Origin: Burhinus oedicnemus
Taxonomy: Eukaryota; Chordata; Aves; Charadriiformes; Burhinidae
Assembly: GCA_008921705.1 (NCBI GenBank)
Contig: VFFE01009189.1
Location: 2,558,429 to 2,622,428 of the forward strand
DNA length: 64,000 bases
Reading direction: 5' to 3'
Part shown: one piece after another, positions 53,601 through 63,269 of the stretch
Layout of the letters: the number at the start of each line of letters is the position of its first letter
Position numbering within the stretch: the stretch's first letter is position 1
The notes under the pieces: generated by a model
What the model saw: the letters and a program-made list of their open reading frames with translations, nothing else
Databases searched by the model: none
Told to the model about the DNA's origin: nothing
Translations under genes and position numbers: made by a program

Positions 53601-55972
53601 TCGCCAAAATGGTCCACCTCAGTTCAGGAATGCCTACAGAAAAATGTGGCCTTTAAGTTCGTATGATTTGCATGAAGACAAGTATCCCAGTACAGCTGCG
53701 AAAAACATATTATTTCAGACATATAAGCCCTTTTTCAGGTCTTCAACAAATAAGCAAACTTGAAAGTTAAACGCAGTTTGGGAATAACCACTGTGAGTTT
53801 AATCACGACGCATGAGCTGCCCTGTTCAACAGAAAACATTAGCAGTACCTGTGGAAAGGGCTCTCCTATTTAATTTTTCAAATACATTTTACTAGAAAAC
53901 TCTCAAGCCACAAACTGCTGGAAGCTGAAAGTGTATTTTGGGAAACACAATTATATGCCAGTCTTATTCCTATCCACTATACCATCCACTGCTGGCCAGG
54001 ATGGAAGATGGGGTATCAGGCTAGGTGAAGCTTTCGTCTCTGCTGGTACAGCTGTTCTTATGATCAAACTCATCTGGGCATTTATGTAAAAAGTTGCAAT
54101 TTTTCTGTCTTGAACCTACTACTAGAAAATTGCAAGGGATGACCGGGGGCTTGCACAGAGGCACATATCCCAATTTCCTGCAAAATAAGGCATTCCAAAA
54201 TTTAAAAATGCCTGAATTAAGATCTTTTGTGCAACTGAACTGCTTGTGCACACACTGTATAATGACGTAACAGTACACAATCTTTAGCGTCACCAAAACC
54301 AGATTAAAAGCATAAAAGGTAGATTACCTTCTGAACTAGAAATGATTCAATATTTTGTTTTATCTTAGGAAAGGTAAAGACACGTCTAACTCATAATACA
54401 CATTCACTCTTACATTAATTAGAAAAAGATAAAAATTTTCTTCTGTATTTTTCTATGAGTGAGCTCATCTTATCATTTCAGTTTTGTTTCTTAAACCAAT
54501 ATTCAATCAGCTTTCACAGCACCAGACAGACTTAGCTAAAGGTTGGGGGCGGGGGGAGGAGATGGAAGAAGAGCTACACTAGGAAGCCTGTTTATCCGCC
54601 CAAATTCTCAGATGCCTCATGGAAGAGGAATCCCTATTAGAAGACAGAAATGGCTACATGGAATATCCTGTTCTACAACCTTAGGTTGCTCGGAAGTTTT
54701 CTGGGTATGATGCATGCACCACACCATAACAGATACAAGACAGAATAGATCATCCTCAGTACACATGTTGCCAAGATTGTCCACTACGTCTGCAAGTCTC
54801 TGGTCGGCATGCGAGATAAACTTGCAACTTAACTAATTTTTTTACAGAAAAGTACAGTGAGACATCTCACTTGCATGATTTTAAATCTTCTTTTGCAATG
54901 CATGGAGTTTCTAAAAATCCTCTATTACTTCACAATAATAAAAACATTACATCTCTTACTAGCCTCGTTTCTCAAGACAATACCAAGAAACATTTCAGGC
55001 AGTACCTAAAAATAAATTGTGCTGGAGGAACACTGAAGAAAAGATTCAGCCTTAATGGCTTTGGATTAAAAAAAATTGTGGACAACTGAAAACTGAATCT
55101 CACAACGCAAGCTGCCGGGAAATCCTGACAACCGGCACCAACGGGTGCTTTCATGTGGGTCTTAAACACGTGGGTCCTATTCTTGATTACCATCCATTTA
55201 CTCTTTTCTTTGTCAGTATCCAAATCACTCAAAGCATAAAGTCATGAAAAAAACTCACTGTCTGCTGCCGACGTCCTGAAAACACTTACTCTGCACTTTC
55301 CACAGACACTGAGCACACCCCAGCTCTCAATCCAACCTCGCAGGTGACAGAAACAGGGAGGGAAAGAAAAACCGGCTGAACCTTAACCTAGCCTCCTCCG
55401 GCATTTCGGGTCACCGCTGTATTCCTCCTGCAATCAGTACCTTGTTACACCCCCATCCACCAGGCATCTCTCTGCAGGTGGACACCAGAGACCACCACAA
55501 TTTCCTGAACCCGCCCCGGGCCCGGACGCCCCACGGAGGCAGCCGGGGAGCGGCCCGGCCCGGCGGGCTCCCCTGCGCCCGCGGTGGCTTCAGAAGCCTC
55601 AGTGTCCCTCCACATCGAGCTGCGGTTGTTTCCCGCTACAGACCGGGCCGGGGTGGGGGGACAGCCCGGGGACCGGCCGGGCCCGGGGCTACGCCTCAGC
55701 GGCGGAGGCAGTGACAACCCCAGCCCGGGGGGGGACGAGCGCGACGCGGTCGAGGGTCAAGGGCGCAGCCGCTTCGTTCTCCTGCCGCGCCCAGGGCGCT
55801 GCGGGCGACTGACAATCTCCGGCAGAGCCCCCCTGGCGCGGCCGCCGCCTTCCCCGCCACCCCCCGCCCCGGGAGTCCCCGCCGCGCCCCAGCGGCGAGT
55901 GGCGACCCCGCCCCGCCCGGCCATCGCTCACTCACCCAGCACCAGCCGGGCCACGTCGGACGGCAAAAGCAT
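32557..55972 (-). CDS. NPAT: Nuclear protein NPAT, coactivator of replication-dependent histone genes
   Basis: CDK2/cyclin E substrate that concentrates in histone locus bodies and activates histone transcription at G1/S. Eighteen minus-strand coding exons in order: 55936-55972, 52571-52689, 50889-50949, 49141-49213, 48622-48662, 47322-47552, 46741-46825, 45445-45577, 44858-44949, 44686-44773, 42857-42953, 42210-42335, 39714-41408, 37946-38061, 37742-37850, 36497-36554, 33502-34657, 32557-32634 (TGA). Phases close throughout, giving about 1464 residues against 1427 in human. The N-terminus MLLPSDVARLVLG plus exon 2 forms the LisH motif. DLFDYG, the SSPAKSPTK phosphosite cluster, GSAIIIASPVQP, lysine-rich nuclear signals and the C-terminus LLSLHYDE are all present. 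The last intron is GC-AG. Exon 7 has a tandem acceptor, so its length is 85 or 82 bases. Identity is very secure. Confidence 0.96.
33502..34657 (-). CDS. NPAT: NPAT exon 17, C-terminal region with nuclear signals
   Basis: Encodes about 385 residues, including RRVLCFDNVLPAP, TANKENEL, MVPPATPDLPACSPASETGS, MAAHTLMILSRAAIART and the basic cluster KKRKLEDL (near 33600 complement). The exon ends in KKKKIK directly before AAG|GCAAGT, a GC donor. The frame stays open for nine more codons into the intron before a stop. Confidence 0.95.
34860..35170 (+). mobile_element. Probable ancient CR1/L3-like LINE fragment in NPAT intron 16
   Basis: Plus-strand sequence such as ctggggctcttcaacctgga, followed by '...aggttcaaaataaaact...' and 'gtggatgctggtagtttacgtgagttcaaaaagaaactg...', resembles the degraded 3' end of old CR1-type LINEs (the FSLEK / WR..FKKKLD region). 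Divergence is high, so family assignment is tentative. It is antisense to NPAT. Confidence 0.55.
36632..36743 (+). mobile_element. CR1 LINE 3'-end fragment in NPAT intron 15
   Basis: The sequence contains acatggcgctgagggacatg, ggttactggttggactctat and a closing 'ccaacctaaatctatgattctgtg'. It is the same 3' tail type as the longer CR1 copy ending near 58390, with only about 110 bases left. It is antisense to NPAT. Confidence 0.85.
39714..41408 (-). CDS. NPAT: NPAT exon 13, large central exon (1695 bases)
   Basis: This single exon supplies about 565 codons of low-complexity Ser/Thr/Glu-rich sequence with conserved islands: MSLKIIISDDPF, the proline-directed SSPAKSPTKT (40141-40170 complement), GGFIQLMPATSTAFGNSNN and AVSPNFPQG. 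The donor is CAAG|GTAATC and the acceptor GACAG|GTGAT. The Ser-Pro and Thr-Pro sites fit the known cyclin E/CDK2 regulation of NPAT. Confidence 0.95.
42857..42953 (-). CDS. NPAT: NPAT exon 11 with the DLFD motif
   Basis: This exon encodes GEIHMSEEAIQDILEQTESD and then FQALFDLFDY, with the following glycine split across the junction. It is one of the most conserved parts of NPAT. The acidic/hydrophobic DLFD motif, near residues 348-351 here, is known to matter for NPAT-driven histone transcription. Confidence 0.93.
46741..46825 (-). CDS. NPAT: NPAT exon 7 with NAGNAG tandem acceptor
   Basis: This exon encodes GDFIHIQVPAS and LLSPGRRK. On the minus strand its acceptor reads ...tttttaaagcag. 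Splicing after AAG begins the exon at 46825; splicing after CAG begins it at 46822. Both keep the frame and differ by one codon (Thr-Gly-Asp or Arg-Asp at the junction with exon 6). Confidence 0.85.
49898..50068 (+). mobile_element. CR1 LINE 3'-end fragment in NPAT intron 3, plus orientation
   Basis: Begins with a ctgcccagagaggtggcgga block, continues through 'ggttggactagatgatctccagaggtcccttccaacccc' and ends in tgattctgat. These are diagnostic of the last ~170 bases of an avian CR1. Its 3' end points towards the oppositely oriented copy at 50251. Confidence 0.9.
50251..50560 (-). mobile_element. CR1 LINE 3'-end fragment in NPAT intron 3, minus orientation
   Basis: Starts with atagaatcatagaat, the reverse complement of the CR1 terminal repeat. 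Its minus strand carries the C-terminal ORF2 remnant with FILDIRKRFFAERVV and WNRLPREVV, matching CR1 ORF2 ends. About 310 bases remain. It is in the same direction as NPAT transcription. Confidence 0.9.
52690..55935 (-). other. NPAT: NPAT intron 1
   Basis: This 3.2 kb intron lies between the start-codon exon and the LisH-completing exon. I saw no coding exon, RNA gene or clear mobile element in it. The first ~430 bases (from about 55500) belong to the CpG island; the rest is AT-rich. A G-rich patch (gggggcggggggagg) lies near 54544. Confidence 0.6.
55936..55972 (-). CDS. NPAT: NPAT exon 1: start codon and beginning of the LisH motif
   Basis: The ATG lies at 55970-55972 (complement), followed by LLPSDVARLVLG and the donor CTGG|GTGAGT. 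The sequence matches the mammalian NPAT N-terminus. Exon 2 (52571-52689) continues YLQQEKLLATCREFILESS, completing the LisH helix-turn-helix that mediates self-association and histone activation. Confidence 0.95.
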
Positions 55973-56299
55973 GGCCCGAGACGGCGAGGGGAACGGGGAG
56001 AGAAGAGAGGACAGCGGGACACGGCTCCCGGAGGCGCAGCGCGGCCGCCCCGCCACCGAGGGGAAGGCGCCGAAACTCCGCCAGCCAGCGCCGCGCCCGG
56101 CCCCTTCCGCCGGAACCCGCCGCCGCCGCCGGGTATCCGCTTCCAGGTCCGCCCGCCGCCGCACGTGCGCGGCCCTCCGCGCCGCTCCGCGCCGCCGGGA
56201 GGAGGAGGGGAGGGCGCGCACCGCAGCACCGGCCAGCCGGTCTCCCCGGCCCGCTCCCGCTGCCCGGCACGTCGCTCGGAGGTGGGCCCGCTCCTGCCC

Positions 56300-56442
56300 T
56301 CCCCTTCCGACCCGCATCGGGCCGCGGTGGCGACGCGGCCTTCTCCCGCCCAAGACGCCGTGGTCCTGAGGGGCTGCTCGGCCTTCTCTTCCCCTTCCTT
56401 CCCCCCTTTCTCCCTTAGCCCCGCCGCCCGTGGGCGGCTGAG
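56300..56442 (+). other. ATM: Candidate non-coding first exon of ATM
   Basis: ATM in vertebrates begins with an untranslated exon in the shared promoter, then splices to the exon with the ATG. A good donor, CTGAG|GTGAGG, occurs with the exon edge at 56442. A second possible donor (GGAG|GTGGGC) ends at 56280. The left edge is a guess, because no transcription start can be read from sequence. Confidence 0.4.
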
Positions 56443-57214
56443 GTGAGGGCCCCGGCCTCGGCGGGGCGGCCCCTGCGGGGGTTCGCGCGTGCCATGGGGC
56501 GGCCTGGCGGGCAGTGGGGAGAGCCGGAGCTCGGAGCCCTGCAGCAGCGGCCGGATGGCGCCCGGTAGTTGTCGTTACCCCGTACGCCTGTGCCCGAGCA
56601 CCTCTGCGGCTGCTTAGTGCGCAGCGCTCCGTGATTTATTTATTTATTTGTTTTCTCTTTTGTGTGTTCCGTCTTTGCCCTGTGTAATTTTTATAGGGGC
56701 TGAACGTGGTCATACTGTGATAGTTGGGGAACTAGTAGGAAAAATAGTAGATGGACTCAGTCTTGGGAATTCTTTGCTGTTGTTGTTTTGGCGGTTGAAA
56801 TACCATGAAATACAAGCGAGAGGACTGACTGCTTCCCCGTTGATACCCAGTCCCTACAACATACAACCCATGTTGCCACAGTTCTCCATCAACCATTTTT
56901 CAGCTTGTCAGCATTTTAGAAACCATTAGTGTTTAAAAAGTTACATCTTCCCATCTGTTTCTTTTTCAGCAAAAGCAGCAAGTTAGTAGAGGAACACTTC
57001 CTCCTTTAAATGAGTTCAGTTCAGTGCGGCCAGCCTTCATGCTTACCACGTCTTCCTTTTCATACACACCTGATCGGTCACCATACCTGTGATCATACCT
57101 AGTCCCAGCCTGGTCTTGATTGAAACTGAAGGAAATAAATAAGAGAGTAGATATTTAAAGTTTTGCTCGTCTAAGTGGCTCTTTTTATATTCTCAAGTGC
57201 TCAAGATGCAATGC

Positions 57215-58392
57215 TATGTAATGTGGCTGTGGACATTGTCTGCCTGGACTTTCATAAAGCCTTCAACACAGATTCCCACAGCATTCTCCTGGAGAAACTG
57301 GCTGCTTATGGCTTGGATGGGTGTATTCTTCACTGGGTCAAAAACTGGCTGGCTGGCCGGGCCCAAAGAGTGGTAGTGAATGGAGTTAAATCCAGTTGGT
57401 GGCTGGTCACAAGTGGTGGTCCCCAGGGCTCAGTATTGGAGACAGTTCTGTTTAATATCTTTATCAATGACCTGGACGAGGGGATTGAGTGCACCCGCAG
57501 TAAGTTTGCAGACAACACCAGGTTCGGTGGGAATGTTGACCTGCTTGAGGGTAGAAAGGCTCTACAGAGGGATCTGGACAGGCTGGATCAATGGGCCGAG
57601 GCCAATGGTATGAGGTTCAACAAGGCCAAGTGCCGGATCCTGCACTTGGGTCACAACAACCCCATGCAGTGCAACAGGCTTGGGGAAGAGTGGCTGGAAA
57701 GCTGCCTGGCAGAAAAGGATCTGGGGGTCCTGGTGGACAGCTGGCTGAATATGAGCCAGCAGTGTGCCCAGGTGACCAAGAAGGCCAACAGCATCCTGGC
57801 TTGTATCAGCAATAGTGTGGCCAGCAGGACTGGGAAAGTGATCGTCCCCCTGTACTCAGCACTGATGAGGTCCCACTTCAAATACTGTGTTCGGTTTTGG
57901 GCCCCTCACTACGAGAAAGACATTGAGGTGCTGGAGCATGTCCAGAGAAAGGCAATGAAGCTGGTGAGGGGTCTAGAGAACAAGTCTTATGAGGAGCCGC
58001 TGAGGGAACTGGGGTTGTTTAGCTTGGAGAAGAGGAGGCTGAGGGGAGACCTTACCACTCTCTACAACTACGTGAAAGGAGGTTGTAGAGAGGTGGGGTT
58101 CAGTCTCTTCTCCCAAGTAGCAAGCGATAGGATGAGAGGAAAAGGCCTCGAGTTGCACCAGGGGAGATTTAGATGGGATATTAGGAAAAATTTCTTCACA
58201 GAAAGGCTTATCAAACACTGGAACACAACAGGCTGCCCAGGGAAGTGGTTGAGTCACCATTCCTGGAGGTATTTAAAAGACAGGTAGACATGGTGCTGAG
58301 GGACATGGTTTAGTGGTGGTTTTGGCAGTGTTAGGTTTATGGTTGGACTCAAGGATCTTAAAGGTCTCTTCCAACCTAGGTGATTCTATGGT
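57215..58392 (+). mobile_element. CR1 LINE, 3' part of ORF2 plus 3' end, in ATM intron 1
   Basis: A 5'-truncated copy with an open frame to 58285. It starts at [14 protein letters not shown] and runs through the RT thumb and C-terminal region ([45 protein letters not shown]). The catalytic motif expected as FADD reads FADN, and the last ~20 codons are out of frame relative to CR1, so it cannot be active. It ends in the typical ccaacctaggtgattctatg tail. It is in sense orientation with ATM. Confidence 0.92.
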
Positions 58393-59181
58393 TGTGAACG
58401 CCCATTCTCAATTGCTTGTTGCAGCCTCAGCTTGGAGTTACTTCCAACTTGTCTTTTTCAGACAGCAGTTGCTTTACAGGGGTAAAAGGAGAAGCATGGA
58501 AGTTGTATACTATGACGTGATCTGCTTTGACATAACTTTATGTAAACCAGAAATGCAAGGTCTAGCTAATTCCAACCTCTGTTGAAGGAGATGAAGCATA
58601 ATTTTAAGTGATCACAGAAGGAAAAACTTGTTTCTGCTTTTGATTGATACTTGAGCATCCTTTGACATGTTGAGTCCAGAGGGATTTGTCAATATGATAG
58701 TGCATACCTATGAAAATGTAGGTTTTGAGAGAGGAAGAGAGTTTCCAAAGTACTACCTCCTCCTGGCAGCGTCAGGTTAAGACAGCTGCTGATGACAGCT
58801 AGCTACTGAAAATTAGTGCTCTTTGCCTGAATGTATTCAGCTCTGCATCATTTTAATCTTGTAATTTTGCTCTATATTATCTGAGCAACTCTTATCATCC
58901 ATAAAAAGGGAGGAAGTCAGACTCATGCAAAGAGGGTCTCTGCTCTTATTCTTTACCACTGTTACCTGTGGGAATAGATCACATTCTTGATGTGAGACTT
59001 TGCTTCAGTCTTATGACCAATAAGACTAACCCAGAGACGAATGAGCTTTTCAGTGAAATAACACTGTGGTTGTCTTTGATACTGGATTTTCAATACATTA
59101 CATTCTCAGTTTTTGGACTGGTTGACTTGGCTCTGTGTTAAATAAAATAATTACTGTTTTATCCTTTTCTTCTGTTTGCAG

Positions 59182-59283
59182 ATACAAATTACTCTTGTGT
59201 TAAACTGAACCATGAGTCTTGCATTACATGATCTGCTCATTTGTTGTCGTCGCCTTGAAAATGAGAAAGCTGTGGAGCGAAGG
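59182..59283 (+). CDS. ATM: ATM first coding exon
   Basis: The acceptor TTTGCAG is followed by 30 untranslated bases, the ATG at 59212 and 24 codons to the donor GAAGG|GTAACA. It encodes [20 protein letters not shown] and then VERR. The conserved LLICCR core fixes the start. Confidence 0.92.
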
Positions 59284-61426
59284 GTAACAAGTTTTCTTTT
59301 GGTGTGTGTGCCTCAATTAGCAATGAAGAGAATCATTAATAATTCGTTTTCTTGAAACACATTTTCAGAAGGAAATTGAAAATTTCAAGCGACTTCTCCG
59401 TGATTCTGAAACAGTTCTCCAGCTGGACCGGAATTCTGACTCTAAACAAGGAAAGCAACTCAACTGGGATGCTGTATTTAGGTAGTTTCTTTTTTTTCTT
59501 TGTGAGTCGTTGCAGTTTTCTTACACGGAACATCATTCTTTTGTTTACTGGGCCTATTTTAATACTTATCTTTCTGCAGATTGATTTAGACTTTTGTCAG
59601 CTTGTAAACAAGAAATTTCTTATGTTAGTCTCTAAAGGAAGTAAATTTAAAATAGCCAAAAATGCAACACTTACCACATACAGAAAACTTAACTGCTAGG
59701 AAACTGATCGTTAATTGGGTGGTCGTTTTTCCTTGCAAAAATAATAGTTACTTTCTTTTATTGAAAATCATCTGCTGCATCTGATTTTCAACGTATAGTT
59801 CATATGTAGATTATAGGTAGCTCATTAGAATTCTTTGTGTTACTGAGTTCTTCAAGACACAGTAGAAGGACTGTGGCTTGTGAATTAAAGAAGCTGTGCT
59901 GAGGTTTGTAGAGGCCCATCTTTGATATAATGTGCTTTAGGTGTACTGCAACATTGGACTGAGCGTGAGTCTGATAAGTTCTTAGAGCAGCTGGGACCAG
60001 TGTTAAATTTCCTGTTAAAAGTGCATCTGAAGGATTTCAGAGGCTGGTGTCTGATCAGCTTTCCATTATGTTTTTAATTGGACAGCATTGGAATAGTTCT
60101 TGTTTCACAGCTGCACCAAAAATATTGTAAGAAGAATTTGATAAATTTTATATGTTGCTTTTGAGATGGCAGATAATATATTAGAAACACACAGGAGGAA
60201 TACAAAAATAGAGACTCTAAACTGAATACAAATAGTAGGCCGGAAAATCTACAGTAATTGCCAGTGATAAAGCCAGTGGCAAGCTTAATCTATTCTTAGA
60301 TCTAAAATCTAATCTATATGTTAATTTTAAATGATAGAGAAATAGGACTTGAAAGTTTTCCACAGTGAAAACAATGAAGATTACTTCTTATTATTCTGTT
60401 GTATAATGTTGCAGCATAAATAAAAAGACTTAGCATTGGGTTTTTTTTGCTAATTATAAATTGTATACTTAGCATTATGCAAAGTTTAAAGGAAAGTTTG
60501 GTTCCTATTCACGTTACTTCTGGATTGTCTTTAAAACTAACAGCTCCATCATGCTTAGGCTGTAATATATTTCAGTTGGTTTTAGTCTTTGATGATTAGA
60601 ATTGTGAGAAGAACAAGCACTGACATTCTAGGCTAAACTAACATTTACCTATTTTACTTTAGTCATAAATGTGCAGATCCTTGATTAACATCTCTTTTAT
60701 TTTTGAAGTGTCTTGCAGAAATATTTCCAGAAAGAAATGAAAAACCTGCAACTGACAAAACCAAATGCATCTGCTTCAACCCAAACTACCAGGCAGAAAA
60801 AGATGCAAGAAGTTGGAAGTTTGGTCAAATATTTCATCAGATGTGCTAATAAAAGTCAGTTATATATATTCTTATATAATTACTGTTTTGTTTTGGTGCT
60901 TTGCTTTCAACTTCAGATTTTTACTCTGAAGTACATTACCAGGGTAGGGTTCATCTTGTGCTCTTCCAGGTGTTTACAATTTAAATATCTTCATATGATT
61001 CAGTCCTTTGTTCTCCTCTGTCCTTGTTGATGCTCACAGGGCTGTTTTCTAATTAGTCAATGTGTATATAACTGATGTATCGTCTCCTAAGTTATTTCTT
61101 TCTTAGAAACAGTTTGTTTAAGAAGATGATTCCTAACAGAACTATTTCTGAACTGCAGTGGGTTTTTTTTCATTTTTAAGTAAACATTTACAGTCAACTA
61201 ATTCCAGATTTATTTGGCACGCATTGGGTTAATTACCGTTTCACATTGTTTCTTCATGTAGGAGGTCCCAGACTGAAATGTCAGGAACTTCTGATTTACG
61301 TCATGGAAATTATAAGAGATCCAATAAGTTGTGCTGCTTATGGATCTGACTGTAGTAGTATACTCCTAAAAGATATCCTCTCAGTAAGGAAATACTGGTG
61401 TGAGATATCCCAGCAGCAGTGGTCAG
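59212..61426 (+). CDS. ATM: ATM serine/threonine kinase, first four coding exons (gene continues right)
   Basis: PI3K-like kinase that signals DNA double-strand breaks; only its extreme N-terminus is in the window. Coding exons are 59212-59283 (within an exon starting at 59182), 59369-59481, 60709-60854 and 61262-61426, with phases 0, 2, 1, 1, giving 165 complete codons. The protein starts [16 protein letters not shown] and continues with [43 protein letters not shown] and [20 protein letters not shown], closely following mammalian ATM. The N-terminal helix region with the ATM/Tel1 TAN motif is included. The ATG has A at -3. The next exon was not found before 64000, so the intron after 61426 is at least 2.5 kb. 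The kinase and FAT domains are outside. Confidence 0.95.
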
Positions 61427-62339
61427 GTAACATTTTTAAGCCTACTTACAAATGTCTTTTCCTATTATTGAAGCATGTTTAGGTACATTTTAATTTGTTT
61501 GATGCCCTGTTGTGTGAGGTATTACACAAAACGTGGAGTAAAATAGTCTCAGCCTTGAAGGCTTACAGCTGAAATAAAGCAGCAAACATTAGGAATTGAT
61601 TTTTTTCTTTCTGCATACTGTTTGTCTATTGCTTGCTGAAACCTATGTACTTATATACGATCAGGTTATGTATGCGTGGTCTCCACATGTATAACAAATC
61701 CATGGAATGTGTGTGCTGGAAATAGGCTCAGTAAAACTGGTATTGGTGTGCAGTTGTTTGCAAGTTACTAGTATTGGCTGGTATAGTTTTGATGTAGTTA
61801 ATGTATTACTATTAAATTTTAATATCTGAGTTTTGTTGGCTTATGAAGGTCCTAAAAAAACATTGAGTCACTGTTGTTATATGCACATATTGCATATAAA
61901 GAAAAAACTAGAAAGCTTAAGATTTAAATAGACAAAAACAGATTAAAAAGTTGGGTAATCATACAGCATGCAACCTGAACTGAGTGGAAGTGCAAATGTA
62001 ATTTTTCACTTTTCAGAGAATTGGATTTGACTCAAAGACAGTTAATTTATTAAGCATGGAAAAGAAATTTTATGTATTTTGAATCTTCTGACAAGTAGTA
62101 AGCTCTCAACTCATCTGTTTTCATTTGTTGATGTAATAGAAACGTAATTTGGAAAAGAAAAAGGTATTAGAAGTTACAGTCTAGTTTGTTGGAAGTTGCA
62201 TGTGCAGTTCTAGAGAAAGTGTAGAAATACTGCCTTTATTTGTATAGTGTAGTGCTTTGAAGTCAGAGTTTGGATTTCTGAAAAGCATTTTATGAGAAAA
62301 TACTCTACTCTGTAGCTTGAAGAGAGTTGCTTAACTACA

Positions 62340-62960
62340 GAATGGATATAAACCTGCAAAGAACTCGGAAGAGGAGTCCAGTGATACTGGGAGTGAAAAG
62401 GGAGATAAAAAAAACTGTTGAAGGCTGGCAAAGCTGAGCGACTGAAATGGAACCATTCAGGATGGAGGATGTGGTTGGGTAATTGGAGAGCCTGAGAGTG
62501 GAATCTCAGAAGTTAAAGAAGTTGGCACCATTTGACCATGGAGGTAGGACTGGAAGTTGAAGATTGAATGGGAAGCTGGAACTGTATAGGAAGGCTGAGA
62601 CTAGGAGCCAGTGAAGGGGATAGAAGACAAAGGGCTGTCAGCTTGCAGGTTAGAGCAGAATGTGAAGGCAGGGACTGATCAGGAAGGCTGGAAGCTGGAG
62701 TTCAGAGCAATAAACAGGAAAGGCATCTGAAGAAGAGCTGGGTACTTGGGCAGAACTGGGGATAGGCGGTGGGATAAGAAGCCAGGGATGTTGAAGACAG
62801 ATACTGAAGAAGGCAGAAAAGGAAAACTGAGGCTGAGTGTCACTGGAAGGTTATGTACAGGTTGTGTGAGGAACTTTTGGGAATTGTTGCATGGTAGTTA
62901 GGTAGTTTATGAACATAGAAGTTAGCTGAGTCTGTGTATGGATGGAAGCTGGAAGTGTGA
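62340..62960 (+). repeat. Purine-rich, degenerately repetitive block in ATM intron
   Basis: About 600 bases are strongly biased to G and A on the plus strand, with recurring loose units such as ggaagctgga, ggaaggctg and gaagctggag. No clean period is visible by eye. It could be a decayed minisatellite or part of the retroviral insertion that follows. No coding potential was recognised. Confidence 0.5.
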
Positions 62961-63269
62961 CAGAAGAAATTTTTACATTAGATCATAAGGGACACAGTGG
63001 AACGTAATTACTGAAGTGAGGCAGGACTGAAGGCCATAAATCTAGAGGAAGTCAGACTTAAATCCATTAAATGGAACAAGTTGCTTTTATTAAAGGAGGG
63101 ATGTATGAGCTTTGTAGAGGTTATCATAACCTTTTTTAGCAATTCCACCTTAATGGTTGTTTATAATTCTTGGAGTACATTGGAGAAGTCTGTGCACTGG
63201 TGACATTATTGGACCAACAGAGATTTACTCTGTCCTGTACGTGGTCTTATCAAAGGACTGGAAAGTTGA

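Larger units (their letters stand above)
55490..56620. promoter_or_regulatory. Shared CpG-island promoter between NPAT (-) and ATM (+)
   Basis: About 1.1 kb of very GC- and CpG-rich DNA covers the NPAT start codon (55972 complement) and the region where ATM transcription should begin. Motifs seen include an E-box CACGTG at 56162-56167, an ETS-like CCGGAA near 56110, an E2F-like ggcgccgaaa at 56066-56075 and many GC boxes. No TATA box was seen. Head-to-head sharing of a short promoter by NPAT and ATM is established in mammals and is preserved here. Confidence 0.85.

Noticed and set aside
56061..56080. Exact E2F site in the NPAT/ATM promoter
   Set aside because: The sequence ggcgccgaaa is close to, but not the same as, the TTTSSCGC consensus. 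It is kept as an E2F-like motif in the promoter entry and not called as a separate site.
55584..56369. 261-codon plus-strand open frame in the NPAT/ATM promoter
   Set aside because: It lies in a CpG island where stop codons are rare by composition. The product is a low-complexity Arg/Pro/Ala string with no family motif, it overlaps NPAT exon 1 in antisense, and similar frames open in several phases.
57330..58260. Minus-strand frames within the CR1 at 57.2-58.4 kb
   Set aside because: These are complements of CR1 reverse-transcriptase sequence, not genes.
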